This document shows positions 44,949 through 53,633 of a stretch of 64,000 bases of DNA, piece after piece. Position 1 is the stretch's first letter. Each line of letters begins with the position of its first letter. A program made the translations under genes and the position numbers. Under the pieces are notes generated by a model, which was not told the DNA's origin, did not search any database, and was given only the letters and a program-made list of their open reading frames with translations. The stretch is from NCBI RefSeq assembly GCF_000374805.1, contig NZ_KB895344.1, positions 90,069 to 154,068 of the forward strand, in the 5' to 3' direction. Origin of the DNA: Chitiniphilus shinanonensis DSM 23277 (GTDB lineage: Bacteria > Pseudomonadota > Gammaproteobacteria > Burkholderiales > Chitinibacteraceae).

Positions 44949-45926
44949 TCAATACCCCGCCCGCTTATCCACCACATTCACCAACGGCTGCCCGTGCCTG
45001 AGCCGTTTCAGGTTTTCCAGCGCCACCGCCAGTGCGCGGTCGAAGTAGCGGGGGGAGGCGCCGGCGGTGTGGGCGGTGAGGATCACCTTCTCCGAGCGGC
45101 GCAGCGGGTGATGGGGCGGCAGTGGTTCGGGGTCGGTCACGTCCAGGCCGGCGCCGGCCAGGCGGCCGTGGGTCAGGGCGCCGAGCAGGGCGGCGTGATC
45201 CACCGAGCCGCCGCGGCCCACGTTGTAGAAGTACGCGCCGCGCTTGAAGTGGGCGAAGCGGCGATCGTCGAAGAAATGGCGGGTGTCGGCGGTCAGCGGC
45301 AGCGCGGCGACCACGTGATCGGCCAGCGCCAGCGCGCGGTCGACGTCCTCGCTGCCGACGATGGCGGTCACGCCCTCGGGCGGCGGCGCGTTGTGGCGCT
45401 TCACCCCGATCACCGTCAGGCCCAGCGCGGCGGCGCGTAGCGCCAGCGCCTGGCCGATGCGGCCGAAGCCGACGATCACCAGCGTCTGGCCGGCCAGCTC
45501 GAATTGCTCCAGGCGCGGATGATGCAGTGCGTGGTGGCGCTGGCCCTGCACCAGCCGCGGCAGGCCGCGCGCGAAGGCCAGCATCAGCGCCAGCGCGTGT
45601 TCGGCGATCTGGATGCCATGAATGCCGCTGGCGTTGGTCAGCACCACGTCGCTTTCGACGAAGCGCGGGGTGAGCCAGCGCTCCACCCCGGCGCCGAAGG
45701 TCTGCAACCAGCGCAGGCCAGGCGCGATCTCCAGCAATTGCTCGCCATCGACCTCTCCCTGGCCGAACCACACCGCGTCGGCGCCCGCCAGCGCCGGGTC
45801 GGGTCGCAGGCGGTCGGTGCGGACCACGTGGGTATCGGGTGCCAGCAGGCGGATGCGCTCGATGGCTTCCTGGCCCAGTTGCGGGCCGATCACCAGTTTG
45901 CGGGGCAGGGTGGCGAGGGTGGTCAT
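44949..45926 (-). CDS. D-isomer-specific 2-hydroxyacid dehydrogenase
   Basis: The 325-residue enzyme has an NAD-binding Rossmann motif VIVGFGRIGQALALRAAALG near residue 142, the catalytic Arg region YNVGRGGSVDHAAL, the Glu in DVTDPEPLPPHHPL and the catalytic His in LTAHTAGASP. Members reduce 2-oxo acids or oxidise D-2-hydroxy acids such as glyoxylate/hydroxypyruvate or phosphoglycerate. The start at 45926 removes a GC-rich upstream extension. Its 3' end is duplicated at 41462-41589, which bounds the immunity array. Confidence 0.87.
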   Translation of the reverse strand: MTTLATLPRKLVIGPQLGQEAIERIRLLAPDTHVVRTDRLRPDPALAGADAVWFGQGEVDGEQLLEIAPGLRWLQTFGAGVERWLTPRFVESDVVLTNASGIHGIQIAEHALALMLAFARGLPRLVQGQRHHALHHPRLEQFELAGQTLVIVGFGRIGQALALRAAALGLTVIGVKRHNAPPPEGVTAIVGSEDVDRALALADHVVAALPLTADTRHFFDDRRFAHFKRGAYFYNVGRGGSVDHAALLGALTHGRLAGAGLDVTDPEPLPPHHPLRRSEKVILTAHTAGASPRYFDRALAVALENLKRLRHGQPLVNVVDKRAGY

Positions 45927-46250
45927 GGCGCGGTCTCCACGGTGACGGTCTGCCGGCCCCGCAGCAGAAAACATGCCACGCCGCCTGGCCGCGCCAGCCG
46001 GCGCTTCCGCCGCGAGCGGGCTGTTGCGCAGCCAGCACATTGCGGCGCGCGCTGCTGCAAAAGCGGCGTCTGGGCCCTGCTTATTGCCGATTTTTCTATC
46101 GAAAACTCATGGCACGCATTCTGCTTATAAGGTTCCACACCGATGCCGACGTCCCGATTTGGGCGGCGCGACCGATTCCCGTGGAGCCTGCATGCGCAAC
46201 GACCGTTTCTTCCTGCCTTGCTCGATGACTACCGGATTCTGTCCGCCCTG

Positions 46251-46377
46251 GCGCGGCTAACAAAACCCAGCGAAGCGGTCCTGGCAAGGCGTGCGAAACG
46301 CAGACAGTACAAGGCGTACGGCAAGTGAGGCTCGGCGCCCCCGCACAACGCAGCCAGAAGGGTTTTGTTAGCCGCGC
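46251..46377. repeat. 127-bp element with perfect 18-bp terminal inverted repeats (family A)
   Basis: The ends GCGCGGCTAACAAAACCC (46251-46268) and GGGTTTTGTTAGCCGCGC (46360-46377) are perfect inverted repeats. The interior is non-coding. Related copies are at 28940-29034 and at the window start. It lies in the 518-bp divergent region (45927-46444) between the dehydrogenase and porin genes; upstream of it a TTATAAGG (46123-46130) could belong to a promoter. Confidence 0.85.
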
Positions 46378-46444
46378 TTCGGCAATGCGATGCCCGACCC
46401 ACAGCAGGTCGGCGTCGACAAGAACAAACCAGGGAGATACACCA

Positions 46445-47878
46445 ATGCCACACCCCGCCAATTGGCTGGGCGCCGGGCTGGTCGCGCTTGCAAGCGCGGC
46501 GCAGGCGGCCCCCAGCACCGAGGAACTTCAGAAGCAGATCGACGCCTTGCGCAGCACGGTGGAGGCGCTGCAACGCCAGCTGGACGACGCGCGCCGCGTC
46601 GAAACCGCTGCCGCGCCGGCTCCGGGCGCCATCGTCGCCGCCGAGACCGGGGCCGATCCGACCACCGTCGCCACCAAGGAGGACCTGGACGGCCTGCGCG
46701 CCGACCTGGAGAACTACAAGTACGAGCAGCAGCGCAACCGCGAGACCAAGACCGCGCTGACCAGCCGTGGCACCACCATCGGCGGCACGATCGTGGCGCG
46801 CGCCAGCTACCAGGATGCGCCGACCAGCGCCGGTTCCAGCGCGGTCACCGACGACCGCTATTCCAGCTTCGACATCCCGACCGCCACGCTCAATTTCAGC
46901 GGCAGCCTGTATCGCGACTACGCGGAGGGCCGCAACCTGGATTACCGGCTGGCGTTCCAGTACGCCAAGACCACGCCGGCCACCAGCAACAGCAATTTCA
47001 ACGTCACCGACGCCTACCTGCGCTACAGCTTCTTCCCCACCCTCACCGGGCTGGAGGAACCCAAGCTGACGCTCACGCTGGGTCAGCAGCAGATTCCGTT
47101 CGGCCTGGAAGCGCAGGTGGGCGAGGAACTGCGGCCGGTGATCAATTCCGCGCAGTTCCTGTCCGGGTTGGGCGTGGGCAACCGCCAGATCGGCCTGATC
47201 CTGCGCGGCGATTACGACCCCTACGTGGACTACGGCTTCAACTACCGCGCGCCGCTGCTGGAATACGCGATCGGCGTGGTCAACGGCAACGGGCCGAACA
47301 AGTCGGACGACAACAGCGAGAAGGATTGGCTGGCGCGCGCCGCGGTGACGCTGCCGGTGGACTACAACAGCCTGCTGCGCGAGTTGAAGATCGGCGCGTC
47401 CTGGTACAAGGGCACCAAGAACCTGGCCGACAAGAGCGGCGTGGTGTCGCACGGCCGCAGCGACCGCTACGGCTTCGACGTCTACTACAACCACGATCCG
47501 TTCGGCGTCACCTACGAATTCGCCGAGGGGCGCGACGAGTACCTGGCGGCCGACAAATCCATCGGCGGCACCACCCGCAGCCGTGGCCAGTACCTGACGC
47601 TGTTCTACACCTGGGGCGAGCAGTGGGTGAAGAGCTTCCGCGGCCAGGCCAAGTACGACGACTGGTGGCCCAAGTCGTACCAGGCGTTCCTGCGCTGGGA
47701 CCAATACGACCCCGACCGCAGCAAGCCAAACGACCGCACCACCATCAGCACCGGCGGCCTCAACGTGTTCTTCGCCGAGACCACCAAGTTCCAGCTCAAC
47801 GTGAACCACTACGCCTACGACGATGCGGCGCGGGAGAGCGTGAATGAGTACCTCGCGCAGTTCCAGTTCGGGTTTTGA
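46445..47878 (+). CDS. Outer-membrane porin, OprO/OprP-like
   Basis: The 477-residue protein has a signal peptide (about 1-21), an N-terminal periplasmic coiled coil (TEELQKQIDALRSTVEALQR), then an antiparallel beta barrel rich in Tyr and alternating residues, ending in the aromatic QFQFGF needed for outer-membrane insertion. LTLTLGQQQIPFGLE and NRQIGLILRGDY are typical of phosphate-selective-type porins. GGGAGA precedes the ATG. It lies upstream of the ABC importer cluster, so it may pass that importer's anionic substrate; this is inference. Confidence 0.82.
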   Translation: MPHPANWLGAGLVALASAAQAAPSTEELQKQIDALRSTVEALQRQLDDARRVETAAAPAPGAIVAAETGADPTTVATKEDLDGLRADLENYKYEQQRNRETKTALTSRGTTIGGTIVARASYQDAPTSAGSSAVTDDRYSSFDIPTATLNFSGSLYRDYAEGRNLDYRLAFQYAKTTPATSNSNFNVTDAYLRYSFFPTLTGLEEPKLTLTLGQQQIPFGLEAQVGEELRPVINSAQFLSGLGVGNRQIGLILRGDYDPYVDYGFNYRAPLLEYAIGVVNGNGPNKSDDNSEKDWLARAAVTLPVDYNSLLRELKIGASWYKGTKNLADKSGVVSHGRSDRYGFDVYYNHDPFGVTYEFAEGRDEYLAADKSIGGTTRSRGQYLTLFYTWGEQWVKSFRGQAKYDDWWPKSYQAFLRWDQYDPDRSKPNDRTTISTGGLNVFFAETTKFQLNVNHYAYDDAARESVNEYLAQFQFGF

Positions 47879-47940
47879 GGGGCTGGGATGAGATTGGTCA
47901 CTTTCATTGAAAGGTTCATGGCATCGGGCACCCGGCGGAG

Positions 47941-48388
47941 CCGGGCGCTCAACGGCGGGTGGCTCGCGAGTACCGCCCCTCAAAACCCGAACCCTGATTC
48001 ATTCCACTCCCCCCGCCCTCGCCGCCGCGAGGGGGCCTCGCTGTGCTCGGGGGTGGGTTTGCCTGGGGCGGCTGGAAATGGGGTGGTGATTGAAGCCGGG
48101 TTGAGCCGGGCGCTCGACGGCGGGTGGCTCGCGAGTACCGCCCCTCAAAACCCGAACCCTGATCCACTCCACTCCCCCCGCCCTCGCCGCCGCGAGGGGG
48201 CCTCGCTGTGCTCGGGGGTGGGTTTGCCTGGGGCAGCTGGAGATGAGGGGGTGAATGAAGCCGGGTTGAGCCGGGCGCTCGATGGCGGGTGGCTCGCGAG
48301 TACCGCCCCTCAAAACCCGAACCCTGATTCATTCCACTCCCCCCGCCCTCGCCGCGGCGAGGGGGCCTCGCTGTGCTCGGGGGTGGAT
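47941..48388. repeat. Three direct repeats of 165 bp (third incomplete) (family F)
   Basis: The units start at 47941, 48106 and 48271, a period of exactly 165 bp, each opening CCGGGCGCTC. They hold GTACCGCCCCTCAAAACCCG and a CCCTCGC/GCGAGGG hairpin; the third stops after about 118 bp. The copies are nearly identical. A single core copy lies at 33529-33582. Because 165 is a multiple of three, the frame stays open into the next gene, but the repeat appears non-coding. Confidence 0.92.
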
Positions 48389-48568
48389 CGGCCAAGGGTT
48401 TTGGCGAGGGGCGTATTCATCGCTCGCCGTGCCAACAGCGCCGTGTTGTGCCCTGACCGGTCGCCGACTGGCGCCGCCCCGAACCCGATTCCATCCGCCC
48501 CCGCATCGCCTCAGGCGACGCCCGCGGCGGTGACCCGATTTTCGCTATCCCCTACATCGAGAGACACG

Positions 48569-49636
48569 ATGACAAAAACCACTCTTTTTGGCCGCCTGTT
48601 GGGGCTGGTCGCTTTGACGCTTTCCCTGGTGCTGCCCGCGCACGCCGAAGACAAACCGGCGGTGATCCGCATCGCCTTCTCCGGCGCCGGCACCGGTGGG
48701 CGGCCGTTGGGCAGCGGCACCACGCTGGCCATCGCCCACCAGTTGGGCGCGATCGAGAAGGAGCTGAAGGCCGACAACATCAAGGTGGTGTGGAACTTCC
48801 TGCCCGGCGCCGGCCCGGCCACCAACGAGGCGCTGGCCAGCGGGCTGGTCGATTTCGCCTACCACGGCGATCTGCCGCTGATCGTCGGCCGTTCCACCGG
48901 GCTCAAGCACAAGATCATCTTCGGCCTGGGCCGCTTCGGCGCGACCTACCTGGTGGTGCCGTCCGATTCGCAGGCCACCACGCTGGCCGAGCTCAAGGGC
49001 AAGCGGCTGGGGGTGTTCAAGGGCACCGCCAACCAGCTCACCCTGAACCGCGTGCTGGAGAAATACGACCTGAACGAGAAGGACTTCAAGGTCATCAGCA
49101 TGAACAACGACACCGCCAAGGCGGCGCTGGCGACCAAGGACATCGACGGCTACCTCACCACGCCGTTCGACCTGCAGGCGCGCGGCATCGCCAAGCCGTT
49201 GCTGGAGATCAAGCGCGATCCCAAGGTCACCAGCGTCGGCACCTTCTGGGTGACCGAGGATTTCGAAAAGAAATACCCGCAGGTGACGCAGAAGGTGGTC
49301 ACCGCGCTCACCCGCGCCACCCAGTGGGCGTCGGACGAGAAGAACCGCGACCAGGTGTTCAAGTACTGGGCCGCCGCCGGCGCCACGCCGTATGCCGATT
49401 TCGTGAAGAGCTGGTCCGGCTACACCCTCAAGGAGCGCAACAACCCGCTGCTCGACGAGTACTACGTCGCCAGCCTGAACAAGGCCATCGACGAGGCGCA
49501 GCGCTTCCGCCTGATCCGCCGCCCGGTGTCGGTGGACGGCTGGATCGAACCCAAGTACCTGAACGCCGCGCTCAAGGAGCTGAAGCTGGAAGGCTACTGG
49601 GACCAGTACGACGCCAACGGCAACATCAAGAAGTGA
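48569..49636 (+). CDS. ABC transporter substrate-binding protein, sulfonate/nitrate/taurine type (1)
   Basis: The 355-residue protein has a signal peptide (cleavage near AHA-ED, residue 24) and the SsuA/NMT1-like fold: PAVIRIAFSG, FLPGAGPATNEALASGLVDFAYHGDLPLIVG-like core near 80-105, TLAELKGKRLGVFKGT near 150, and ATKDIDGYLTTPFD near 200. It should bind an organic anion in the periplasm. The ATG at 48569 was chosen over a long open extension through the 165-bp repeats. It is the first of three related binding proteins. Confidence 0.85.
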   Translation: MTKTTLFGRLLGLVALTLSLVLPAHAEDKPAVIRIAFSGAGTGGRPLGSGTTLAIAHQLGAIEKELKADNIKVVWNFLPGAGPATNEALASGLVDFAYHGDLPLIVGRSTGLKHKIIFGLGRFGATYLVVPSDSQATTLAELKGKRLGVFKGTANQLTLNRVLEKYDLNEKDFKVISMNNDTAKAALATKDIDGYLTTPFDLQARGIAKPLLEIKRDPKVTSVGTFWVTEDFEKKYPQVTQKVVTALTRATQWASDEKNRDQVFKYWAAAGATPYADFVKSWSGYTLKERNNPLLDEYYVASLNKAIDEAQRFRLIRRPVSVDGWIEPKYLNAALKELKLEGYWDQYDANGNIKK

Positions 49637-49646
49637 CGGACGCGCC

Positions 49647-50855
49647 GTGAACGCCTTCTATCAGCGACATCGCTTCCTGCTGGCCTTCGTGCTGCTGTCC
49701 TCGGTGGCCGGGCTGTCGGTGGGCGTGGCCAAGGTGGCCACCTCGCTGTACGCGCTCGACCTGGCGGCCAGCGAGCTGGAGCTGGCGCTGATCGCCGGCG
49801 CGCAGAGCGTGGGCATCCTGCTGATGAGCATGCCGATCGGCGTGCTGGTCGACCAGCTCGGACCGCTGCGGCTGTTCGTATTCGGCTCCATCGCCGCCGG
49901 GCTGCTGTACCTGGCGACGCCGCTGGTGGCGGCGCCGGCCTTCCTCGCCGCCACCGCGGTGGCGATCAGTCTGTGCATGCCGTGCCGCTTCGTCTCGCTG
50001 AACGCGGTGTTCATGCAGCAGCTGGAGCGGGTCGGCGTCGCCAAGGCCGGCTGGTTCCGCGGCACCCACATGATCGGCATGTTCCTGCTGGGGCCGTCGC
50101 TGGCGGTGGCGGTGATCGCGGCGGTGCAGTACGCCGGCACCTACACCCTGATCGGCGTGGCGTTCTTCGGCACCGCGCTACTGGCGCCGCTGGTGATGCG
50201 CCACTACGCCCCCGGCCCGGCGCGCACGCTGTCGTGGCGCGAGCTGCGGGCGCAGTTCGGCCTGCTGTGGCGCGACCGCGAGCTGCGTCGCGTCGGGCTG
50301 GTGGAGTTCGCCGGGCAGGCGGTCAACCAGTACTACGGCTTCTTCATCGTGATCATCGCCTTGCAGCACTACCGCTTCGCCTCGACCGGCGCCGCCGCGC
50401 TGCTCACGGTGCAGGGCGCCGCCTTCGTGCTGGCCCTGTTCACCCTGGGCGTGCTGCTGCAACGCATCGGCGAGCGGCGCTTCCTGCTGGCCGGCTTCGC
50501 GCTGGTGACGCTGGCGCTGCTGGGCCTGGGCCTGACCGAACGCGCGGCGTGGCTGTGGCCGGGCGCGGCGGCGCTGGGCCTGGGGCTGGGCATGGTGCAG
50601 ACCGCCAACCTGTCGCGCTTCGCCCGCATCGGCAGCCGGCTGGGGCGCGGCCGCGTCGCCGGCATCAACGCCTTCGTCGGCCCGGCCGGCGGGCTGGCCG
50701 GCAGCGTGGCGGGCGGCTGGGTCGGGCATCTGTTCGGCCTGCAATTCACCTTCGTGCTGTTCGCCCCGCTGTTTCTCGCCTTCGGCTGTCGGGCGTGGCT
50801 GCGCCGCTGTAGCGGCCCCGCGCGCCCGCAGTTCGAACAAGCTCTCCAGGAGTAA
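49647..50855 (+). CDS. Major facilitator superfamily transporter (1)
   Basis: The 402-residue protein has about twelve membrane helices in two halves. Motifs include SLYALDLAASELELALIAGAQ and MPIGVLVDQLGP in the loop between helices 2 and 3 (an MFS motif A variant). It starts with GTG 10 bp after the first binding-protein gene and stops 4 bp before a permease gene, so it is inside the importer operon. Export of a product, or uptake of the same substrate, is possible. Confidence 0.8.
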   Translation: MNAFYQRHRFLLAFVLLSSVAGLSVGVAKVATSLYALDLAASELELALIAGAQSVGILLMSMPIGVLVDQLGPLRLFVFGSIAAGLLYLATPLVAAPAFLAATAVAISLCMPCRFVSLNAVFMQQLERVGVAKAGWFRGTHMIGMFLLGPSLAVAVIAAVQYAGTYTLIGVAFFGTALLAPLVMRHYAPGPARTLSWRELRAQFGLLWRDRELRRVGLVEFAGQAVNQYYGFFIVIIALQHYRFASTGAAALLTVQGAAFVLALFTLGVLLQRIGERRFLLAGFALVTLALLGLGLTERAAWLWPGAAALGLGLGMVQTANLSRFARIGSRLGRGRVAGINAFVGPAGGLAGSVAGGWVGHLFGLQFTFVLFAPLFLAFGCRAWLRRCSGPARPQFEQALQE

Positions 50856-50859
50856 CCGC

Positions 50860-51699
50860 ATGACCTCACTTTCGAACACCCTTGGCCCCCTGCCATTGGC
50901 CGCCGCCCCGTCCTGGCCGGCGCGGCTGGCGGCGCCGTTGCGCCGCGCCGGGCACTGGGCGGCCGGGCTGCTGCTGCCGCTGGCGCTGTTCGCGCTGTGG
51001 CAATACGCGGTGCGGCACCAATGGCTGGCCGAGCAGATCCTGCCGCCGCCGGCGCTGGTCTGGCAGTCGCTGGGCGAGCTGTGGTACAGCGGCGAACTGC
51101 GCGACCACCTGGCGATCAGCCTCGCCCGCGTCGGCTGGAGCGTGCTGCTCGGCGGCGGCGCCGGGCTGGTGCTGGGCGCCGCGCTGGGTCTGTCGCGCAC
51201 CGCCCGCGCCTATCTGCTGCCCAGCTTCGAGCTGGTGGCGCAGTTCCCGGTGGTGGGCTGGGTGCCGCTGCTGATCGTGTTCCTCGGCATCGACGAGGCG
51301 CTGAAGGTGGCCGCGATCTCGCTGGCGGTGCTGGTGCCGGTCACCGTCAACACCCATCGCGGCATCGTCGGCATTCCGCGCCCGCTGCTGGACGTGGGCC
51401 GCGTCTACCGCTTCACCGTGCCGCAGACGTTGTGGCGCGTAGTGCTGCCGGCCGCCGCGCCCAGCCTGTTCAACGGCTTGCGCCAGGGCGTGATGCAGGC
51501 GTGGCTGACGCTGGTGTTCGTCGAACTGCTCGCCTCCAGCGAGGGCATCGGCTACCTGATGGTGTGGGGGCGGCAGCTGCTGCAACTGGATCTGGTGGTG
51601 GTCGCCATGCTGACCATCGGCGCGGTGGGGCTGGCGCTGGATCTGGCGCTGCGCTGGGCCGAATCCCGCCTGGCGTCGTGGCGCCGTGGCGCGTTCTGA
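50860..51699 (+). CDS. ABC transporter permease, SsuC type (type I pair, copy 1)
   Basis: The 279-residue permease has six helices and the EAA-like loop GRVYRFTVPQTLWRVVLPAAAP near 185. It is most like the permease at 54750-55598: both share WGRQLLQLD/YGRQLYQLD and GIDEALKVAAIS/GIDEALKIILIA. AGGAG is 8 nt before the ATG. It is followed by a second permease of a different type 10 bp later, suggesting a heterodimeric channel. Confidence 0.86.
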   Translation: MTSLSNTLGPLPLAAAPSWPARLAAPLRRAGHWAAGLLLPLALFALWQYAVRHQWLAEQILPPPALVWQSLGELWYSGELRDHLAISLARVGWSVLLGGGAGLVLGAALGLSRTARAYLLPSFELVAQFPVVGWVPLLIVFLGIDEALKVAAISLAVLVPVTVNTHRGIVGIPRPLLDVGRVYRFTVPQTLWRVVLPAAAPSLFNGLRQGVMQAWLTLVFVELLASSEGIGYLMVWGRQLLQLDLVVVAMLTIGAVGLALDLALRWAESRLASWRRGAF

Positions 51700-51709
51700 G
51701 GAGGCCGCG

Positions 51710-52489
51710 ATGACGACTTCCCATTCCGCCCGCCGCGACTATCGCGGCCTGGTGCCGCCCGCGCTGCTGCTGCTGGCCTGGTTCGCCGCCGGCCGCCTGG
51801 GCTGGACCAACCCGACGCTGATCCCGCCGCCCGAACAGGTGCTGGCGGTGGCGTGGCACTACCTGGGCAGCGGCGAGCTGTTCCGCGCACTGGCGGCCAG
51901 CCTGGCGCGCGACCTGGGCGGCTTCGCGCTCGGCGCGCTGGCCGGCATCGGCCTGGGCGTGCTGCTCGGCGTGTCGCGCTGGGCCGAGCGCCTGCTCGGG
52001 CCCACTTTCCACACCCTCAAGCAGATTTCGCTGTTCGCGTGGATTCCGCTGCTGTCGATCTGGCTGGGCTACAACGACGGCTCGCGCGTGGTGTTCATCG
52101 CCGTCTCGGCCTTCTACCCGGTGGCGCTGGCCACCTTCGAGGGCGTGCGCGGCGTGACCCGCGCCCAGTTCGAAGTGGCGCGGGTGCACGGCTTCACCGC
52201 CCGCCAGCGCCTCACCCGCCTGATCCTGCCGGCCGCCGCGCCGCAGATCCTCACCGGCCTCAACCTGGGGCTGGTCTACGCCTGGCTGGCCACCATCGGC
52301 GCCGAATTCCTGCTGCCCGCCTACGGCGACATCGGCCTGGGCGACACGGTGATCCGCGGCCGCGCCGCCTTCAATGTGGCGCTGGTGATCTTCGGCATGC
52401 TGGCCATCGGCGGCGTCGGCGTCGCGCTCAACCGTGTGTTCCACCGCCTGGAGCGCCGCCTGCTGCGCTGGCGCGGCGATCCTCGATAA
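51710..52489 (+). CDS. ABC transporter permease, SsuC type (type II pair, copy 1)
   Basis: The 259-residue permease has six helices and FHTLKQISLFAWIPLLSIWLG near residue 100, which recurs almost unchanged in the permease at 56506-57327. The EAA-like loop is VARVHGFTARQRLTRLILPAAAP. TGAGGAGG directly precedes the ATG. It lies between permease type I and the second binding protein. Confidence 0.86.
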   Translation: MTTSHSARRDYRGLVPPALLLLAWFAAGRLGWTNPTLIPPPEQVLAVAWHYLGSGELFRALAASLARDLGGFALGALAGIGLGVLLGVSRWAERLLGPTFHTLKQISLFAWIPLLSIWLGYNDGSRVVFIAVSAFYPVALATFEGVRGVTRAQFEVARVHGFTARQRLTRLILPAAAPQILTGLNLGLVYAWLATIGAEFLLPAYGDIGLGDTVIRGRAAFNVALVIFGMLAIGGVGVALNRVFHRLERRLLRWRGDPR

Positions 52490-52499
52490 GGACCTTCCC

Positions 52500-53609
52500 A
52501 TGATCCGTCGTCTCATATACCTGTGGCTCGCCGTGCTGGCGGGCGCCGCGATCGCCGCCGAAGCGCCTCCGCCTCAGCCGGCCCCACCTCAGCCGGCCGC
52601 CCCCAAGGTGGTGCGTATCGGCGTCGCCTCGCCGGCGGTGGGCAACCCGCCGCTCTACACCACCGGCTCGCTCGGCCTGGCCCGCTACAAGGGCTGGATC
52701 GACGAGGAACTGAAGGGCAGCGGCACCCGGGCGCAGTGGTTCTTCTTCAAGGGCGCCGGCCCGGCGGTGAACGAGGCGCTGACCAACAAGCAGCTCGACC
52801 TGGTGTTCCAGGGCGACCTGCCGGCCATCATGGCGCGCGCCGCCGGGCTCAAGACCCGACTGGTGCTGCCGGTGGCGATCCGCAGCAACGTCTACCTGCT
52901 GGTGCCGCCCGATTCGCCGATCCGTGGTATCGCCGATCTCAAGGGCAAGCGGGTGTCGATCTTCCGCGGCACCAACGCCCACCTGCCGGTGAATCGCATC
53001 CTGGCCGCGCACGGGCTGTCGGAGCGCGACCTGCGCGCCATCAATTTCGACAACGCCTCGGCCCAGGCCGCGCTCACCACCCGCGACATCGACGCCGCCT
53101 TCCTCGGCGTGGAGTCGCTCAAGCTGGTGGAGCAGGGCGTGGCGCGCATCGCCTACAGCACCCAGGGCGGCCCGGCGGTGCTCACCCGCCAGAGCGGGTT
53201 GCTGGCCAGCGACGACTTCGCCGCGCGCCATCCCGACACCGTGCGCCGCGTGGTGCGCGGCGTGGTGCGCGCCGCCTACTGGGCCTCGGACGACGCCCAC
53301 CGCGCCGAGGTGTTCAAGGTGTGGAGCCTGATGGGCTATCCGCTGTCGAGCTTCGAGACCGATTACCGCGACCAGTCGGTGAAGGCGCGCGTCTCGCCGC
53401 TGTTCGATCCGTTCCTGATCGGCCGCTACCAGGACGCGGTGACCGGCGCCCAGCAGTTCCGCCTGGCGCGCGGCAAGGTGGACGTGGCGGCGTGGATCGA
53501 CCGCCGCTTCGTCGATGCCGCGCTCAAGGAACTGAAGCTGGAGCACTACTGGACCCCGCTCGACGCCCAGGGGCGGCCACTCACCACACGCAGCGCCAGC
53601 GCCCGCTGA
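52500..53609 (+). CDS. ABC transporter substrate-binding protein, sulfonate/nitrate type (2)
   Basis: The 369-residue protein has a signal peptide, a Pro/Gln-rich linker, then VVRIGVASPAVGNPPLYTTG, WFFFKGAGPAVNEALTNKQL, DLKGKRVSIFRGTNAHLPVN and TTRDIDAAFLGVESLK. It closely resembles the next binding protein (53634-54731), so the two arose by tandem duplication. The ATG 11 bp after the permease stop was chosen over an earlier in-frame start. Confidence 0.86.
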   Translation: MIRRLIYLWLAVLAGAAIAAEAPPPQPAPPQPAAPKVVRIGVASPAVGNPPLYTTGSLGLARYKGWIDEELKGSGTRAQWFFFKGAGPAVNEALTNKQLDLVFQGDLPAIMARAAGLKTRLVLPVAIRSNVYLLVPPDSPIRGIADLKGKRVSIFRGTNAHLPVNRILAAHGLSERDLRAINFDNASAQAALTTRDIDAAFLGVESLKLVEQGVARIAYSTQGGPAVLTRQSGLLASDDFAARHPDTVRRVVRGVVRAAYWASDDAHRAEVFKVWSLMGYPLSSFETDYRDQSVKARVSPLFDPFLIGRYQDAVTGAQQFRLARGKVDVAAWIDRRFVDAALKELKLEHYWTPLDAQGRPLTTRSASAR

Positions 53610-53633
53610 TTCCCACGGAACGGAGATACCCCC

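Noticed and set aside
47941..48388. CRISPR array
   Set aside because: The repeats are 165 bp, adjacent and without unique spacers, and no cas gene is present.
47888..48568. Large N-terminal extension of the first binding protein through the 165-bp repeats
   Set aside because: The frame stays open only because the repeat length is a multiple of three. The signal peptide begins at 48569.
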